Part shown: piece after piece, positions 11,279-22,279 of the stretch
How positions within the stretch are numbered: the first letter of the stretch is position 1
How the letters are laid out: every line of letters starts with the position of its first letter
Assembly: GCA_030704615.1 (NCBI GenBank)
Contig: CM060734.1
Coordinates: 50,916,042-50,980,041 of the forward strand
Origin: Takakia lepidozioides
Taxonomy: Eukaryota > Streptophyta > Takakiopsida > Takakiales > Takakiaceae
Direction: 5' to 3'
Length of the DNA stretch: 64,000 nt
Position numbers and translations under genes: made by a program
Notes under the pieces: model-generated
Seen by the model: only the letters and a program-made list of their open reading frames with translations
Databases searched by the model: none
Told to the model about the DNA's origin: nothing

Positions 11279-11567
11279 TGATAAAGAAGAGGAATACAAG
11301 CACGAGCTCACAAATCTGAAGCATAAACTCATGCATATATAACCTCATCACTCAAATACAAGTCAAGCCAAGTGCACCCCACGCCATGGGGAATCCACAC
11401 TATGGCGCGAGAAAGATGAGCCTTCTGCGCTTGCCGTGAAGATAACCACTCCAGGGCCTAAATCTGCCTTGACCCCTGGATTGACACTTGGGCCAATCCC
11501 AAATGTCAATATGTAAAAGCTAGCTATTTCCTAGCTAGTTTCACACTAGTGGTAAAATAACTTGACA
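11279..11567 (-). repeat. terminal repeat module A2
   Basis: It starts TGATAAAGAAGAGG and ends AACTTGACA on the plus strand. It matches A1 (30802-31119) apart from a roughly 30-base deletion around GGCGCCATAGCTAGGCGCGG. On the minus strand GGTTATATATGCATG gives a TATA box, so this module carries the promoter-like part of the terminal repeat. Confidence 0.8.
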
Positions 11568-11569
11568 GT

Positions 11570-11770
11570 TGTCGTGCGCATACATATCGCTACACAACTA
11601 CATCGCTGTCCAAACCACACAACACATGTGCACACCCACACCACTAGTCCACCACTAGTATACCACTAGTCCACCACTAGTCCAGCCACTAGTCCAACCA
11701 CTAGGCTACAACTAGTCAGTCACTAGGCTGCCACTATGCTGCCCACTATGGCAGTCACTAGTCCACACAA
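11570..11770 (-). repeat. terminal repeat module B1
   Basis: A second copy of module B, separated from A2 by the two bases GT. Its inner edge abuts the internal region through a purine-rich strand (minus strand AGCTAGGGGGGCGA), a plausible polypurine tract. A copy of the A module is not found on its inner side. Confidence 0.8.
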
Positions 11771-12029
11771 TCGCCCCCCTAGCTGGTGCTTAGGTCCCTC
11801 TAAGTCCAGGTAGCCACAAGATGTGATAGTGACCATAGCCTCACTAAGTCCTCCACCACTATCCCTACTACACTCAAACTCGATAGATCAAGAGGCCGGG
11901 TGCAAGAGTTGCCCCATCGTTAGTTGCCGTCTTGCAACCTGTGAACTTGAGCTTGGGATCTCATGTATTGACTCCTATGAGCTTGGCCTCCCATGTCTTG
12001 TTAGCTGCCTCCAGTCATGTCCACTTCCA
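11771..12029 (-). other. 3' untranslated region and polypurine tract of the 20-kb element
   Basis: It lies between the integrase stop and module B1. The minus-strand sequence AGCTAGGGGGGCGA at its end is a likely plus-strand primer. No gene is seen. Confidence 0.5.
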
Positions 12030-13472
12030 CTATCCCAAGCAGTGTGGACACAACCAATCTCCGTCAGGAACCTTCTCAAGAGGTGGTGTCAAGCATCCTA
12101 TATGCCAACCCCTTGAGCATCGATCACACACCAGCATGGTGGCTGCCTCTTTGGCAGACCCACAGAGCATGCACCTCAAACCTGCAGGTACCACTGCCAA
12201 ATTTGGGTCAACTCTGCCATCGACATTGGGAAGGTGACATGGCGCACAATTACGCACATGGTCCTTCCAAGTCATGCCATCCCGACCCTCTAAGATCAAG
12301 ACCCCTGAGGGCAACACCTCTCGAACCCTCAGAATAACACGCCCTGCAGTAACATCCAGAGTCGTAGGAGCAGTCTGCTGCAAATAAACATAGTCACCAG
12401 GGCTAAACCTCCGAACCCCAGGATGATATCCTCCACCACGTATAGTGGCATACCTCAACGTATCATGGTGATGTGCAATGGCAAAGTTCTCAAAAGCCAT
12501 GGGCATGACTTTCTTGAACAACTCTGCACGCTGATCACATGCACGTACCCACACGTCCAGATCGTCAAGGTTAAGGACTTGAGCAGTGTCCCTACGAATG
12601 GCTGTAGGCAAATCCGGCTCTCGGCCAAAGAGAAGGAAATATGGTGAGAAAGAGGCAAGTGATGCTTGTTTGCTGAACCTGTAGCCCATGGCTAACCAAT
12701 GAACCTGAAGATCCCAATCTCCTAGGTGTCCCTTCTGCAAGCCATACTTGCGCAAACCCCTCTTCACCGTTTGAACAACTCTCTCTGCTAAGCCATCGGC
12801 CTCAGGATGATCCCGAGAAGTGGTGCGGTGGTCTATCAAGGCTTTATCACACAAGGCCTGAAACTCCCCCAAGAACTCTCTCCCTTGGTCCGTGAATACC
12901 TCAGCTGGAGCACCCAATCGGCTAAGCACACGATCCAAGAATGCATACGCAGCCCCCTCACTAGCCTTGTCAGGCAATGGAACCAACTCAATCCACTTGG
13001 AGAAGTGCTCCACCATTACCAACACATATCTGTGGTGACGCATAGTCAGTGACAACGGTCCTGCGAAGTCAAGACTCCACCTGTAGCCCAATCCCATGAT
13101 TGGTAAATGATGCAACTGTGGTGTAGGGGCGTTGAATGAAGCACGCACCCTGTCACACACCATGCACCTAGCCACAAACTGTTGCACCTCTGTATGTATG
13201 CCACGCCACCAATACTGCCCCTGCAGTAAACTGTGAGTGCGTCGCACTCCAAAATGCCCCAACTCCTCATGGGCATGCCGCACTAACCGTGCACACTGTG
13301 TGGGGTGAGGCACAATCCTCACCCGACCATCCTCCCACACTCGAAGTAGGTGTATCCCCTCCCACTTGAACCTCTTGGCTTGTTGCAGGATCCGATCCCT
13401 CTCCCTAGCAGTCACAGTGGCTGCCGTGTCTCCCGTGTGGAGGTAGTCCAACACAGCCGAATCCTCATGTAT
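12030..13472 (-). CDS. gypsy-type integrase with C-terminal PHD finger
   Basis: The reading frame is open from the inner-element junction (13472) to the stop at 12030. The N-terminal zinc-binding region has HAHEELGHFGVRRTHS and CMVCDRV (HHCC). The catalytic core shows WSLDFAGPL, VFTDQGREF and HPEADGLAER, giving D, D and E. A C-terminal region follows (RFSPGDYVYLQQ). The last ~47 residues (12033-12173) are a PHD finger with all eight ligands: CMLC, CDRC, WHIGC and CPHC (C4HC3). PHD fingers commonly read histone H3 tails, so the domain may steer integration, as chromodomains do in chromoviruses; this is inference. The ORF upstream of 13473 is LTR sequence of the inner element, not integrase. 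Confidence 0.85.
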   Translation of the reverse strand: MHEDSAVLDYLHTGDTAATVTARERDRILQQAKRFKWEGIHLLRVWEDGRVRIVPHPTQCARLVRHAHEELGHFGVRRTHSLLQGQYWWRGIHTEVQQFVARCMVCDRVRASFNAPTPQLHHLPIMGLGYRWSLDFAGPLSLTMRHHRYVLVMVEHFSKWIELVPLPDKASEGAAYAFLDRVLSRLGAPAEVFTDQGREFLGEFQALCDKALIDHRTTSRDHPEADGLAERVVQTVKRGLRKYGLQKGHLGDWDLQVHWLAMGYRFSKQASLASFSPYFLLFGREPDLPTAIRRDTAQVLNLDDLDVWVRACDQRAELFKKVMPMAFENFAIAHHHDTLRYATIRGGGYHPGVRRFSPGDYVYLQQTAPTTLDVTAGRVILRVREVLPSGVLILEGRDGMTWKDHVRNCAPCHLPNVDGRVDPNLAVVPAGLRCMLCGSAKEAATMLVCDRCSRGWHIGCLTPPLEKVPDGDWLCPHCLG

Positions 13473-13477
13473 ATCTC
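13473..13477. repeat. target-site duplication ATCTC, left
   Basis: ATCTC precedes TGTTAGAGGAC here and is repeated at 22275-22279 after the downstream LTR. It marks insertion of the inner element into the pol gene of the 20-kb element. Confidence 0.85.
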
Positions 13478-14468
13478 TGTTAGAGGACTGTCTGGGATTT
13501 AGACACTTATACGGGATCTGTAGGGTACCCTTAATTTTTGCACAGACTGAGACCAACAGGAGCCTTAGGGGTGACAGCAGCGCATTGTAGAGGGGGGTTA
13601 CACAGTCCGTCACAGTCGTCACAGCCAACACAGCCCGTCATAGCCGACATAGCCACACAGCCAGTCACAGCCAACACAGCCCGTCACAGCCGACACAGCC
13701 ACACAGCCAGTCACAGCCCGACACAGCCAAACAACAGTCGCACAGCCAGTCATAGCCCGTCACAGTTTCACACAGCCAGTCACAGCTTGACACAGTTGTC
13801 ACGACCATAGGGAACGGAGAGCAGGACAGGGAACGACTGTAGGGAACAACACCTGCAAATGGAACATGTTAGTTCACGGACGACGGTTAGTGAGGGAAAC
13901 GGTTAGAGCCACGGGTAGGAAGATAAAGGGAGAAGCAAGGACTGAGAAGGGGGACATAGATATATTCTTGGAAGCACTTCAGGGGGAATGATTTCTTGGT
14001 CATGCATGAGAGGGGATCGGACGGAGAGTAAGAACGGAAGCAAAGATGGAGAGCACGGTGAAGGAGGAAAGATGATTAGTAGATGCTTGTTATATGCAAA
14101 GCTGTAGTGATATTGTAGAGCAGATTAGAGACACAATGGCTTCGGCCTGATACCTGATAAATCATAATCTGATACTTATACGATACAATCACACTGTGTA
14201 GAGAGATCTGAGTGAAGCTGTGGAATGAATGGATGAGTTGATAGAATCCGATAGATTGATGAAGCAAACTGATACTTAATTATCAATGGTAAGGTAGCTA
14301 ACATGAATGCGGAAAGGGAAACAAATAGGAAACACCCCCATGATACACTAGCTGTAGGTCATGACTGATTGTTCTGCGCGGGCTGAGTACTTAGAGATTT
14401 CCAACTCTTCTATCTTGGAGTTTCCGCCTCGGATAGCAAAGGGATGGATGAGTAAAAGCCGCGCGACA
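13478..14468 (+). repeat. 5' LTR of the inner gypsy element (991 bp)
   Basis: It begins TGTTAGAGGACTG and ends GCGCGACA. It contains an array of CACAGCC/TCACAGCC units at about 13608-13800. The identity with the 3' LTR is very high outside the array. Confidence 0.9.
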
Positions 14469-14470
14469 TT

Positions 14471-14489
14471 TGGCGACCATACTGGGGAA
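14471..14489 (+). promoter_or_regulatory. primer-binding site of the inner element
   Basis: TGGCGACCATACTGGGGAA starts two bases after the LTR end and has the TGGCGA...GGGGA form common in plant gypsy elements. The priming tRNA was not identified. Confidence 0.6.
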
Positions 14490-14599
14490 CTGAGTCATGA
14501 ACAACCAGATGTGACAGGCATCTGGTGGGATCATGGTGGTTGGACCATTAAAGAATTTGAAGTGAATCAAATTCCCTGTGGAAACTTACAGGATGAAGT

Positions 14600-16110
14600 G
14601 GTGACTGGTTGGACAATCACAGCTGATGAGCAAGTGAGGGAAGTGAATGTGGGAACTAAAGAGGAACCGAGGATGGTGAAAGTAGGAGCTGATTTGGAGC
14701 CGGAATTCTTTGAAGAAGCTAAAAGCTTGTTCATCAAATACAGAGATGTATTTGCTTGGAGCTATGAGGATCTAAAAGGGATACCACCTGAAGTCTGTCA
14801 GCATAAGATTGAACTGGAACTAGGGTCAGTACCAATCAAGCAGGCGAGGTACAGAATGAATCCCAACTACGCACAGAAGGTTGGAGAAGAGATTAAGAAG
14901 TTGGCTGAGGCTAAGTTTATATACCCAATAGAGTATACAACTTGGTTGTCACCCATTGTATAGTTCCCAGAAGAATGGTAAACTAAGAGTTTGTGTGAAC
15001 TACAAGAAGCTGAATGCTTGTACGAAGAAAGATCCTTTCCCTTTGCCATTCACAGAAGCAGTATTAGACACTGTGGCAGGCCATGAGATGTACTCATTCA
15101 TGGATGGCTTTAGTGGTTATAATCAAGTGCAAGTGCAGAAGAAGACCAAGGAAAAACAGCTTTCATCACAGACTGGGGTGCTTATGCATACAAAGTCATG
15201 CCCTTTGGACTTTGTAATGCACCAGCGACCTTTCAGAGAGTGATAAGTGAATCTTTTCATGAGTATCTGGATGATTTCATGCAGGTATTCTTGGATGATT
15301 TCAGTGTGTACAGTTCTAAGAATGAGCACTTACATAAATTGGAGTTATGTCTGGCCAGATGCAGGATGAGAGGTCTGGGCCTGAATCCAGAGAAGTGTAC
15401 TTTCTGTGTGAACTCAGGGGTGCTTCTGGGACACATTGTGTGTAAGAAGGGACTTCTTGTGGATCCCAGGAAGACAGAGTCCATTAAAGCCTCTCCACCA
15501 CCAGTGAATGTTAAGAATCTAAGGAGATTCCTTGGGCAAACCAGTTATTACAGAAGATTTGTCAAAAGGTATGCACAAATAGCAGCACCATTGAGCAAGC
15601 TTCTGAAGAAAGATGCAGTGTTTGCCTGGACAGCTGAATGTCAACAGGCGTTTGAGGAACTTACACTGTCAGTAACAACTACACCTGTGCTGATTAACCC
15701 TCACTGGCATGTGTATTTCATGTTCACTGCGATGCATCAGGGAGCGTTGGGAGCGGTGTTAGCCCAGAATGTTACAGGAAATATAGATTCACCTGTGTAC
15801 TATGCTAGCAGGTTGATGAACAGTGCTGAAAGGAACTATAGCACAACGGAAAGAGAAGCATTGGCAATGATCTATGCAGTGAAGAAATTCAGGCATTACC
15901 TGTTGGGCAAGAAGTTTATGTTCTATGTGGATCACCAGGCTCTGATATACCTGGTAAACAAACCTCTGATAAGCGGAAGAATAGCAAGATGGTTGTAATA
16001 ATCTTGCACGAGTTTGAGTTCGAGGTTGTTTACAAGCCTGGGAGACTGCATCTTGTGGCGGATCACTTGTCACGGTTATCAACAGGAGAACAGCCACAGG
16101 AATAGATGAT
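14600..16110 (+). pseudogene. reverse transcriptase and RNase H of the inner element, broken
   Basis: Gypsy-type RT blocks appear in order: YRDVFAWSYEDLKGIPPEV, a stop at 14960, VNYKKLNACTKKDPFPLP, FMDGFSGYNQV, MPFGLCNAPATFQRV and the catalytic region VFLDDFSVYS. RNase H follows (YASRLMNSAERNYSTTERE, then VYKPGRLHLVADHLSR in a shifted frame). At least three frame changes make it non-functional. This order is that of Ty3/gypsy pol. Confidence 0.9.
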
Positions 16111-16329
16111 CAATTACCAGATGCGAGTCTATTTGCAGTGGAGGTGCAGGGAAGTGCAGATGACTGGTTAGATTGGCAGTGGCCAATCAGATACTACCTT
16201 GCTCATGGTCAGTGCCCACCTAGTTATGGTAAGGAGCAGAGGAAGAGAATCGCTATCAAAGCTTTACCTTATACTATGGTAGGAAGCAGAATGTATAAGC
16301 TAGGACTGATGGAGTACTAAAACGATGCT

Positions 16330-17470
16330 TGTACCACCATGAAGTAAATAAAGTTTTGGAGGAAGTTCATAAAGGAGTGGCTGGAGGTCATTTTGGAGAA
16401 GAGACTACCAGTAGGAAGATACTACTCGCAGGTTACTGGTGGCCTACTTTGTTCAAAGATGTACACGAGTATTGTCAGTTGTGATGAATGTCAGAGGCTA
16501 GGACCTTTGCAGAGATCTGGAAGGATGGCCTTGCATCCTAATGCCTACGGAACCATTTCAGAAATGGGGACTAGACTTTGTTGGACCAATTAACCCACCA
16601 GCCAAGAATACACGGAACAGGTACATAATTACAGCCACTGATTATACTACGAAGTGGGTGGAAGCTAAAGCTTTGAGGGACAACACAGCCAAGTCCACAG
16701 CAAGGTTCCTGTATGAGAACATACTTACACGATTTGGCTGTCCCTTAGAATTTATCAGTGATCAGGGAAGTCACTTCATGAATGAGACCATTGAGTTGTT
16801 GACTAAAGAGTTCATGATTGTGCATAGAAAGAGTACAACATATTACCCACAGGGTAATGGGCAGGCAGAGGCTACCAACAAAATACTATGTACTATCTTG
16901 GCTAAGATAGTCAATGCAAACAGAACGGATTGGGATACAAAGCTGCTGACAGCTTTGTGGTCATACAGGACTTCATATAAAGTCACCACTAAGTATACAC
17001 CATTCCAATTAGTTTATGGTATGGAAGCCTTACTTCCAGTGGAATTCCTGTTACCTACCATGAGAACGGAGTGGGAAAGAGAATGGAATTGCAAGATTCC
17101 ATTAAGGTCAGGAAACATGAATTATACCATGTGGAAGAAGTACGTGCTGATGCAGCTGATAATATGACCAGAATTCAGATGAAGAGAAAGGAACAGTTTG
17201 ATGAAGGCAAGTTAAAGACTTTTAAGACGGGGGATTTGGTTCTATGGTTGCAGAAGAAAGGAAAGATTAAAGCTTCTAAGCTTAAATCACCATGGAAAGG
17301 ACCTTATGTCATACAAAAGATGTATGATAACAACACCGCCATGTTACAAACCATTAACAAAGAAATGCTGGGAAGAGTCAATGCCAATAAGTTAAAGGGA
17401 TACAGTGGTATCCATGACAAACCCTTGCAGCATGATTTGCATGTTGAAACGCAAGAGCAGTCACGGGCTG
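16330..17470 (+). pseudogene. integrase of the inner element
   Basis: The zinc-binding region (VHKGVAGGHFGEETT and CDECQRLGP) is split over frames. The core is open at 16541-17167 with KWGLDFVGPI, FISDQGSHF and YYPQGNGQAEATNK, so the D, D and E catalytic residues are present. The C-terminal GDLVLWLQKKGKIKASKLKS block continues in the overlapping frame (17071-17460). No chromodomain or PHD finger is seen, in contrast with the host element. Confidence 0.85.
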
Positions 17471-17529
17471 CACCAGTGTTACCAACGGAGTATGGAGCAC
17501 TTGTCGCTAGGCCAAGCATATATGACCAG

Positions 17530-17706
17530 GGTAGCCTATCACAGCCATCACAGCGTGACACAGCCTATCACAGCCAGCACGGCACAACACAGCCTATCAC
17601 AACCTACCACCGCGTGTCACAGCCTATCACAGCTTACCACAGTGCATCACAGCAGCCTATCACAGCGTACCACAGTATGACACAGCCTGTCACAGCTCAA
17701 CACAGC
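17530..17706 (+). repeat. CACAGCC/TATCACAGCC array after integrase
   Basis: Degenerate units of TATCACAGCC and GTACCACAGC, about 10-20 bases long, fill this stretch. The same core word makes up the arrays in both LTRs (about 13608-13800 and 21515-21606) and a larger one in the leader of the surrounding element (28755-29256). Confidence 0.8.
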
Positions 17707-18180
17707 CTACTAGGGTTACACGATCCATAGAATCAGTGACAGGTGGACGCACAATAACTTCAGGAAATGGCTGACGGAAGAAAAGACGGAAACAGTTTAA
17801 AAATAGACACGTGGAAGTTAGGGCGCGACACAAGCAGGAACAAGAACAGGTGTCATCAAGAAAGAGGACAAGAATGGCCGTCAAATACCTAATCAGCGCG
17901 TCAAATTGGATGAAGGCGGGCCCATTAATGAATACGGAAAAAGGGGAACGGAACAAACGGCAAGTACAGAAAAGCGAAATTCTTGTCACATGTGTGATCC
18001 TAGTGGACTATCCAGCAGGGAAAGTCCACTAAAGAAAATGAAATCTAAAATCCAGTCACAGCGGTTACAGCCAATAGAAAGCCAGAGAAAGGATCAAGAA
18101 ATTGGAGGGAAATTAAGCGCAAGAGGCGGCGTCGTTCTGAGTAACGGGCGTCTCGACGGGACAACCATCAATGCTATAGC

Positions 18181-21100
18181 TTGGAAACTATGGAGGAACT
18201 AACAGACTATACGCTCGCAATATTACTTACGCAGTGGCATAGACACGAAAGAACAGAGCGGAGCTTTTCTCTTGATCGATGCTTGCAAGCCCCACAGGCT
18301 TACAAGAAATTACCCATAGCTTTTTGTGGCAACCATACGTTTATGCTTTGTGCACTACAGGCATTTCTGCAGTTGTTACAGCCAAAACATTTCTGTGGGT
18401 CTAAAATGAAGAGAGTGAGAGGAATGGAGGAAATCAGGGTGAAGAGCACCACAATTCTGCAGAACAAACGATTGCTACCCCACAGGCGATACAGATACTG
18501 AAGGAGCTGAGATTGCAAGGATTGCAAAGCATAGATTGGACATTGCACCATAGACAGTACATGTTACAATTCTTGCAGAACTTTGAGCCAAGGACAGGAA
18601 CAACAACGGTGAAGGGAGTTGAATTAGTAATTACTCCCTATACCTCCAGCAATTGTTTCGATTGCCAGCAGGTCAGGTGCATGTGGAGGAGCACAGGGCA
18701 AGACTGCAAATAGGGGACTTATTCCAAGAAGGGAGTTTCTTTAAAACTCAGGGTTATGCTTGTACCAAGGCCGTGTACCCAGGGCTAAAGGAGGTAGGCC
18801 AGGTATTGAACGTTCTGATTGCCATGAAAAAGAACCAACAGTATTTGAGCAGATCCTTCACGGAGGAAATACTCAAAGCCCTGAAAGGACAAGAGGTAGA
18901 ATGGGCGGACATAATGTACAACGCACTGGTAGAGGAGATGAAAAGATTACAAGGTACTACCGCAAAGTCTCCTATCATAGTGTCTGGCCCAATCATTGCT
19001 CAAATAATTCTTGATTCTGGCATACTTGATGCGCAAGAAAGAAAGAAGATGGGAGTGTTTGAGCCAGAAACCACTGCAATGGAAGAGCAAGGCTCTTCAC
19101 ACAGTGAGGGTGGACTAGCAGGGCAACCCGAGACTAAGAGGCAGAGACGGGGAAAGACTGTAGTGGCGGATCCACTGGCTTCACGGATTCCGCATGATAA
19201 TGTTTCCCAAGCTCATGTGCAGGAAGGGGCACAGCAGCACAGAGAACTGCTATTACTGGAAGCAGGACCTTCAGAGAGGGAGAGGAAGTTACTTCAGTAT
19301 CACAGCCATCACAGCCAGCTGATCGGCTTGTCACAAGGTTACAAGTTGTCCATGCAGCTCAACCAGAAATAATTGATTTGGAAAAAGAAGGGTTAGATAT
19401 TCCAACTACAGAACAGATAGTGGCAGAAATTGAAAAGGGGACCTTCTCTATGAATATTCTGGTCTGGTCAAGGAGACAGAGATTCCAGAGGTGCAACATT
19501 GCCCAAGGGAAATCCTGAGGTGCATATAATACACACACCTGTGTCGGAGGTACCACAGGTAGAATGTCAAGACACTGCAGCACCGGTGATGGATGAAGTG
19601 GTTCAGGAAGAAAATCCGGTGGGACAATGGCCTGAGTGGTTCGTGAGACATCACACTGTTGAGGATCAGGAGAACAGCAACAACCTCACCATGATGACCC
19701 TCAACAGGCAATGCTGATGAGTTCCATAGGCACTTAATTTGTTGGGGACTTATGTCAAATCCCATGTTCCAACTACCCAATTGACAGCCTTGAGAGAGGA
19801 ACTCAGGAAGGAGTTTGAGGCTCGACTAGCCACTGAGTGTGCAAACAAGGTCGATGAAAGGTCACTCTCAAGATGCAGCAGGACTTGGAAAATACAGAAG
19901 CGGCTTTGCAATTGGCCAAGGAACAATTGATTGAGGCAGGCCTCGCGCAAGACCAGTTGCACGAAGCACATAAGCAACAGCTATACCAAATGCAGGTGCA
20001 GCATGAAAGCAAGTTGCAAGAAGTGAATGCACTACATACGGAGTTGCAGACAGTGCATGACAGGATGGCGATACAATGTGCTACATTCACAACTATGCTT
20101 GACCAATCTACAAAAGAAATAAACAGTCAAGCGGAAAAATGTAAAGGCAGAAGCAGAGAATGTTGAGCAAATGAACTCATTGTCGATATGAAGAATACAA
20201 TCTGTCGCAATGAGGATACTTTCAAGCAATACAGGCAGATTGAAGCTGATCAAGAGAAGTACATCCTGGAGTTGCAACAAACGCTCATGGCCAATAGAAA
20301 TGAAATCTCGGTCACTAACAAGGCTTGGAAGGAAGCTAATAATCTACTTGCTGCCTATGCGAATTGGTTGAACCTCATGCGAAGCGCATGGAGGCTTTAC
20401 AACAGCAGTTAGAAGTGTACAAACTCAGAGAGGAGCACACTCAGAGGAACCACAAGCAACTTGGTGGATAACAGCCTTATGCAGGTCTGGTTAGCACAAG
20501 GGCCAGTGGAGGGCAAAGCACCACGAAAGCTCACCCAAAGCGAGATGAATGAGCTCAGACTGCAAGTGTGCAGAACATTGCCACAACTACTATAGACAAT
20601 GTCTATAGTAGGATAGCAGAGTTACAGAGGATGTAGACGGACTGCAGACTCAAGTGGAGGACCTCACTTCAAAATATCGACAAAAGAGTCTATATCCCTC
20701 AGGAACAGCTAATGGCTTCTTATTTACAAGCCAGAACTTTGGCTTTTCAGTCTTCACAGGAGGTGCAGGAGGAGATGCCAATGATACAAGAGCCAGTACC
20801 ACCAAAACCACAACAAGTCACTGTACCAGTAGCTGAACCTGTTGTTACTACAACCACACCACAGCCACCACAGCCTGAGGTATGGGGCAATGCTGCTTTT
20901 AACCCACCTAAAACTCCAGCTGCAAGGGAGTACAGTAGGGCTATGATTATGCCCTTCAACCAAATTCCCATCATGTTGGATTTGGCTTGGAAAGAATTTA
21001 GTCCTCCGCAGTCATTCGCACATTACTACCAAATCATGCGTATTTGGCTGCCAGTGGCAACTAGGACTAAAGTTCTTCCGAACAATCGACATATTGAGGA

Positions 21101-21236
21101 TCATCACTTTGCACAATACTGGCATGAGGCAAGTACAATGTTGAAGGAATTAATTGCCTTCCAAGTTGTACATGGATTCATTTATACCAAGACCAAGGAG
21201 GTAGCAAGTATTAGAGGGCCTCACTTATCCTGGTAG
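18181..21236 (+). pseudogene. extra coding region downstream of integrase (Athila/Tat-type aORF), decayed
   Basis: Successive open pieces are 18181-18501, 18653-19372, 19739-20412 and 20712-21236. The second contains WADIMYNALVEEMKRLQG and IIVSGPIIAQIILDSGIL, similar in pattern to the plant transposon-protein domain found in extra ORFs of Athila/Tat elements. The third is rich in Q, E, A and L and looks like coiled coil. The last has a proline-rich stretch then EFSPPQSFAHYYQIMRIW. Function in these elements is not established. Several stops are present. Confidence 0.55.
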
Positions 21237-21370
21237 TGTTCAAACATCTCCGTCAACCAGTGACAGACCTCGGGCTCGTATACACAGTCCGCCACAAAAC
21301 TCTCAACGTCAGAAAGGTGCTCACTCACAAAGGTTTGCTAATCGCAATCAGTAAACCGTGAGGACACGGC

Positions 21371-21391
21371 TTTTGAGAGGGGAAGGGGTAA
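21371..21391 (+). promoter_or_regulatory. polypurine tract of the inner element
   Basis: GAGAGGGGAAGGGGTAA lies directly before the 3' LTR, as expected for the plus-strand primer. Confidence 0.7.
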
Positions 21392-22274
21392 TGTTAGAGG
21401 ACTGTCTGGGACTTAGACACTTATACGGGATCTGTAGGGTACCCTTAATTTTTGCACAGACTGAGACCAACAGGAGCCTTAGGGGTGACAGCAGCGCACT
21501 GTAGAGTGTTACACAGTCCGTCACAGCCAACACAGCACAGTCACAGCCACACACAGCCACAACACAGCAGTCACAGCCCGTCACAGTTCACACAGCCAGT
21601 CACAGCTTTCACGACCATAGGGAACGGAGAGCAGGACAAGGAACGACTGTAGGGAACAACACCTGCAAATGGAACATGTTAGTTCACGGACGACGGTTAG
21701 TGAGGGAAACGGTTAGAGCCACGGGTAGGAAGATAAAGGGAGAAGCAAGGACTGAGAAGGGGGGGATATATTCTTGGAAGCACTTCAGGGGGAAGGATTT
21801 CTTGGTCATGCATGAGAGGGGATCGGACGGAGAGTAAGAACGGAAGCAAAGATGGAGAGCACGGTGAAGGAGGAAAGATGATTAGTAGATGCTTGTTATA
21901 TGCAAAGCTGTAGTGATATTGTAGAGCAGATTAGAGACACAATGGCTTCGGCCTGATACCTGATAAATCATAATCTGATACTTATACGATACAATCACAC
22001 TGTGTAGAGAGATCTGAGTGAAGCTGTGGAATGAATGGATGAGTTGATAGAATCCGATAGATTGATGAAGCAAACTGATACTTAATTATCAATGGTAAGG
22101 TAGCTAACACGAATGCGGAAAGGGAAACAAATAGGAAACACCCCCATGATACACTAGCTGTAGGTCATGACTGATTGTTCTGCGCGGGCTGAGTACTTAG
22201 AGATTTCCAACTCTTCTATCTTGGAGTTTCCGCCTCGGATAGCGAAGGGAAGGGTGAGTAAAAGCCGCGCGATA
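21392..22274 (+). repeat. 3' LTR of the inner gypsy element (883 bp)
   Basis: It begins TGTTAGAGGACTG and ends GCGCGATA, followed by ATCTC (22275-22279). It is about 108 bases shorter than the 5' LTR, mainly because the CACAGCC array is shorter. Confidence 0.9.
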
Positions 22275-22279
22275 ATCTC
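22275..22279. repeat. target-site duplication ATCTC, right
   Basis: Matches 13473-13477. Confidence 0.85.

Larger units (their letters stand above)
13478..22274 (+). mobile_element. Athila/Tat-like Ty3/gypsy element, inner insertion
   Basis: The two LTRs (13478-14468 and 21392-22274) are nearly identical apart from the length of a CACAGCC array, so the insertion is fairly recent. A primer-binding-like TGGCGACCATACTGGGGAA (14471-14489) follows the 5' LTR, and a polypurine tract GAGAGGGGAAGGGG lies before the 3' LTR. RT, RNase H and integrase come directly after the 5' LTR (14600-17460) with no gag or protease before them. A long second coding region follows the integrase (18180-21240). That layout resembles the extra ORF of Athila/Tat elements. 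Stops and frameshifts break pol. Confidence 0.9.

Noticed and set aside
11090-11770. Simple tandem LTRs or a solo LTR next to the element
   Set aside because: The 5' end has only module A and the target duplication fits the outer module ends; a plain tandem LTR does not explain the missing B at the 5' end. It remains the main alternative to split direct repeats.
13473-13631. N-terminal extension of the integrase frame from 13631
   Set aside because: This part lies beyond the ATCTC junction and is LTR sequence of the inner element read by chance.
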